The notes beneath the pieces are model-generated. The model did not search any database. It was not told the DNA's origin and saw only the letters and a list, made by a program, of their open reading frames with translations. Shown piece by piece: positions 10,459 through 12,983 of a stretch of 12,983 nt of DNA. The position numbers and the translations under genes were made by a program. Source of the stretch: Saccoglossus kowalevskii (Eukaryota; Hemichordata; Enteropneusta; Harrimaniidae); NCBI RefSeq assembly GCF_000003605.2, contig NW_003107600.1, positions 1 to 12,983 of the forward strand. Direction: 5' to 3'. Within the stretch, counting starts at the first letter, position 1. Each line of letters starts with the position of its first letter.

Positions 10459-10495
10459 GCCGCCACAGTGGTTTAAAATCCTGGGGAAAACACTG
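10459..10495 (-). repeat. Right terminal inverted repeat of the transposon
   Basis: On the minus strand it begins CAGTGTTTTCCCCAGGATTT and ends GTGGCGGC. The plus-strand form starts GCCGCCACAGTGG, repeating the subterminal motif found near the left end. Confidence 0.85.
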
Positions 10496-10501
10496 CTTTC
10501 T

Positions 10502-10535
10502 GTTCCTGGAGGTCATACATACTGGTAACTCTAGT
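10502..10535 (+). repeat. Third copy of the 32-bp minisatellite, right of the transposon
   Basis: GTTCCTGGAGGTCATACATA, then CTGGTAACTCTA, continues the pattern interrupted at 9033. It starts directly after the duplicated CTTTCT at 10496-10501, so it marks the pre-insertion sequence. Confidence 0.75.
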
Positions 10536-10892
10536 AGTTGCCCGAATGGTGTTGCAGTAGTGACATGTTATAATAAAAGGGCCCTCCAAGGAAGTCGTAC
10601 AATGTAATCAAGTGTAAACAGTGTGATGTGATTGTATCATATTTTTTTTGTGCAAACAAAATTCTTGCAAAATGTAAAAACATTTATTTAAAATCCCACG
10701 CTGTTGCACTACAAACAAATTCCTAAACATTTTTCAAACTAACTATTTTTTTCACTATTTGACTCCAATTACTGAACTTCTTTGAAACAAGAAATGAAAT
10801 CCTCAATTAATCAGAAATGTTTTTCACAGTTTCTGTTACAGTGTGTGAAAAAATATGTAAGGTCTAGATTGTATAACAATAACTCATATTTA

Positions 10893-11222
<330 letters not shown>

Positions 11223-11234
11223 TCAAATATATCA

Positions 11235-11411
<177 letters not shown>

Positions 11412-11605
11412 TCAAACTTAATGTTACGTCAAATTACATAATAAAGGCATGTACATTTTAGAGCAGTATTATGCAAATTAATGGATTTTTGACCAAAAAG
11501 GACATTGCCCACCAGCTACTAAAAATATGGAAACAAGTGACATCATGGTTGAAATAGCTCTGCTGTTTCAGCAGCCTTCAATGTTGAAATTCACAGAAAG
11601 AACTA

Positions 11606-11950
11606 TTCTAATAGAGGTCCATCTAAGGTAAACATCAAGTACAAAAGCAATTTGAGACAAACATTTTGAATCATTGCCAAATAGAGGTCCACCCAGCAAT
11701 TAAACTGGTAGTCTTCAAGAAGAAGTCAAAAACTTTTTTGTTTTACTAAAAATATTGTCATGGTACCTACATTTTGTACATGTAGGTACCTACATACCAA
11801 GTATCAAAGCAATTGTTTCTTCAGTTTTCAAGAAGAAGTTAAAAATTGCATTGTGGACGAATGAATGGACAGTTGCTTATATAAACAGCTTTGCTCTGTT
11901 ATCGGACAGAAACCTACATGTGTGTAATGACAGTACGATTGTCCAGTAAC
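11606..11950 (+). repeat. Dispersed invertebrate-type repeat, two or three diverged units
   Basis: The stretch has AATAGAGGTCCAYC at about 11610 and 11680, then TCTTCAAGAAGAAGTCAAAA at 11713-11732. It then runs GTAGGTACCTACATACCAAG, TATCAAAGCAATT and TTTTCAAGAAGAAGTTAAAA at about 11780-11845, followed by GACGAATGAATGGACAG. The same words in the same order recur at 12821-12880. The open stretch 11755-11949 lies inside it and is not a gene. Repeats with this wording (translation-like runs ending in GACGGACGGACAG) are common in marine invertebrate genomes. This is from memory of the general type, not a database match. Confidence 0.6.
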
Positions 11951-12008
11951 TTTGATTGTATTCAATGACATTCCATATAAGGTCATTCAGTAAAATTTGA
12001 CAATGTTA

Positions 12009-12221
<213 letters not shown>

Positions 12222-12600
12222 TTATAATACAATAGATGAAAGGGTACAGGTAAAATAAATAGCGACACAAAGATTGGCAGATTTTGCTGAAATGACATAA
12301 TTCAATTTATCTAATTTAACAATCTTATACAAACGCAATCTGATTAAAATGTGATGTATTGATTTTACATATTAATTTTACTTTTACTATTTTTTTTAAT
12401 TATTTTTCTGTTTTTTGTTACATACTTGTGATTCGGTATATTTTGTACTAGCGCGACATACATCTGAACCAATGCATATGTAACAAGATTTCAACGATAA
12501 CCTGCTCTGACTGGTTTAGTCAATGAATCACAAACCTCCTTCTTTAGTGTACCTGATGACATCACTGGTCAGAGTCTGGTCACCAACACACTCAAATATA

Positions 12601-12657
12601 ATGGCGGATTATACCAATGTTAGCAATGACAACGATCAAGAAAAACACAGCTTTTTA
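12601..12657 (+). CDS. Weak candidate first coding exon on plus strand, antisense within an RBPJ intron
   Basis: ATGGCGGATTATACC opens 19 codons reading MADYTNVSNDNDQEKHSFL, ending at a consensus donor, TTTTTA|GTAAGT. The frame runs only 14 codons past that donor before TAA. MAD- starts with G at +4 are common in animal initiation sites, and the peptide is polar with little low complexity. Just upstream are TGATGACATCA (CRE/ATF-like) around 12553-12563 and a CTGGTCA pair 12 bases apart. It would start in the RBPJ intron and run out of the window in the opposite direction to RBPJ. No second exon is visible before 12983 and I recognise no protein. Chance is a real alternative. Confidence 0.2.
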
Positions 12658-12769
12658 GTAAGTTTATCATTGTCAAATTTTTATGTTTATACTGTGGCTT
12701 AAATGGTTCTAGTTTAGAAAGTTAATTTGAGTAGTTATTGTGCGAGTGACTATTTTTTTTCCATTGGTT

Positions 12770-12917
12770 TGACGGACACCGGGATCTGAGATGGGTGATG
12801 TTTTGTTGACGATTGGGCCAAGAGGTACCTATATGTATAGTATCAAAGCAATCGAACTTGTGGTTTGTAACAAGAAGTCGAAAATACCACTTTTTACCAA
12901 AAATGACAAAAATATTC
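12770..12917 (+). repeat. Another copy of the dispersed repeat, in the upstream RBPJ intron
   Basis: AGAGGTACCTATATGTATAG, then TATCAAAGCAATCG and AACAAGAAGTCGAAAA, match the word order of 11780-11845 with substitutions. TTGACGGACACCGGGATCTG at about 12768-12787 resembles the tails of such repeats. The minus-strand open stretch across 12722-12976 is a by-product. Confidence 0.5.
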
Positions 12918-12983
12918 ACCAAAATTAAAGAATTGAAGATATTATCACGAAATGAACACTCTAGAAAGGTGCACATGTAGTAC

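Larger units (their letters stand above)
9034..10495. mobile_element. Non-autonomous DNA transposon with CAGTG inverted ends, hAT-like, in an RBPJ intron
   Basis: The left end begins CAGTGTTCTCCCCAGGATAT and the reverse complement of the right end begins CAGTGTTTTCCCCAGGATTT. The match continues to about 34-37 bases (9034-9067 and 10459-10495) with small gaps, ending in GTGGCGG. CTTTCT directly precedes the left end (9028-9033) and directly follows the right end (10496-10501), a 6-bp target-site duplication. Inside are repeated CCGCCACAGTG-type subterminal motifs. Nothing in its 1462 bases reads as a transposase: the longest open stretches (for example 9061-9252 and 10027-10239) show no hAT dimerisation or catalytic motif. 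It must therefore be moved by a related autonomous copy elsewhere. The superfamily call rests on the CAG-type termini. Classical hAT elements give 8-bp duplications, so a 6-bp group or another superfamily is possible. It occupies most of the 2003-bp intron. Confidence 0.85.

Noticed and set aside
12722-12976. Minus-strand open stretch considered as an upstream RBPJ exon
   Set aside because: It has no similarity to the N-terminal Rel-homology domain and overlaps a dispersed-repeat copy.

Overview
The window is animal nuclear DNA, AT-rich, with a spliced protein-coding gene and repeat-rich flanks. It carries no prokaryotic operon, CRISPR array or virus. The one gene recognisable with confidence is the 3' two-thirds of RBPJ (CSL / Suppressor of Hairless), the DNA-binding effector of Notch signalling, on the minus strand. 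Six exons join in frame with GT-AG introns at 12197-12023, 11392-11255, 11020-10908, 8904-8764, 6737-6478 and 6256-5998. They give 361 codons plus a TGA stop, from about mouse residue 147 to the C-terminus. The 5' exons (most of the N-terminal Rel-homology domain) lie beyond position 12983. Protein similarity to vertebrate RBPJ is very high, but the C-terminal tail is different. The dispersed repeats and compact introns suggest an invertebrate bilaterian (deuterostome or lophotrochozoan). I cannot name the species.

Layout from left to right. 1-1500: intergenic, CpG-replete, no supported gene. 1500-2130: two same-frame open stretches followed by AATAAA, a weak candidate for a decayed or unknown plus-strand gene. 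About 2215-3480: a degenerate 42/43-bp tandem repeat with one fresh exact 85-bp duplication. 3480-4080: no gene, with a 20-C homopolymer. About 4080-5997: the probable RBPJ 3' UTR, with three possible poly(A) signals. 5998-12197: RBPJ exons and introns. 12198-12983: part of the next upstream intron, holding a dispersed-repeat copy and a weak plus-strand candidate first exon.

The best non-genic feature is a 1462-bp non-autonomous DNA transposon at 9034-10495. It has CAGTG terminal inverted repeats and is hAT-like. It is inserted in the intron between the [10 protein letters not shown] and IIRKVDKQ exons, with a 6-bp duplication (CTTTCT), and it splits an older 32-bp minisatellite. The element is rich in CpG while the surrounding gene body is strongly CpG-depleted, which suggests a recent insertion into a germline-methylated gene.

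I found no undescribed multi-gene system. The points worth following are the transposon and its CpG contrast, the 85-bp higher-order repeat, the lineage-specific RBPJ tail, and the two weak candidate transcription units.
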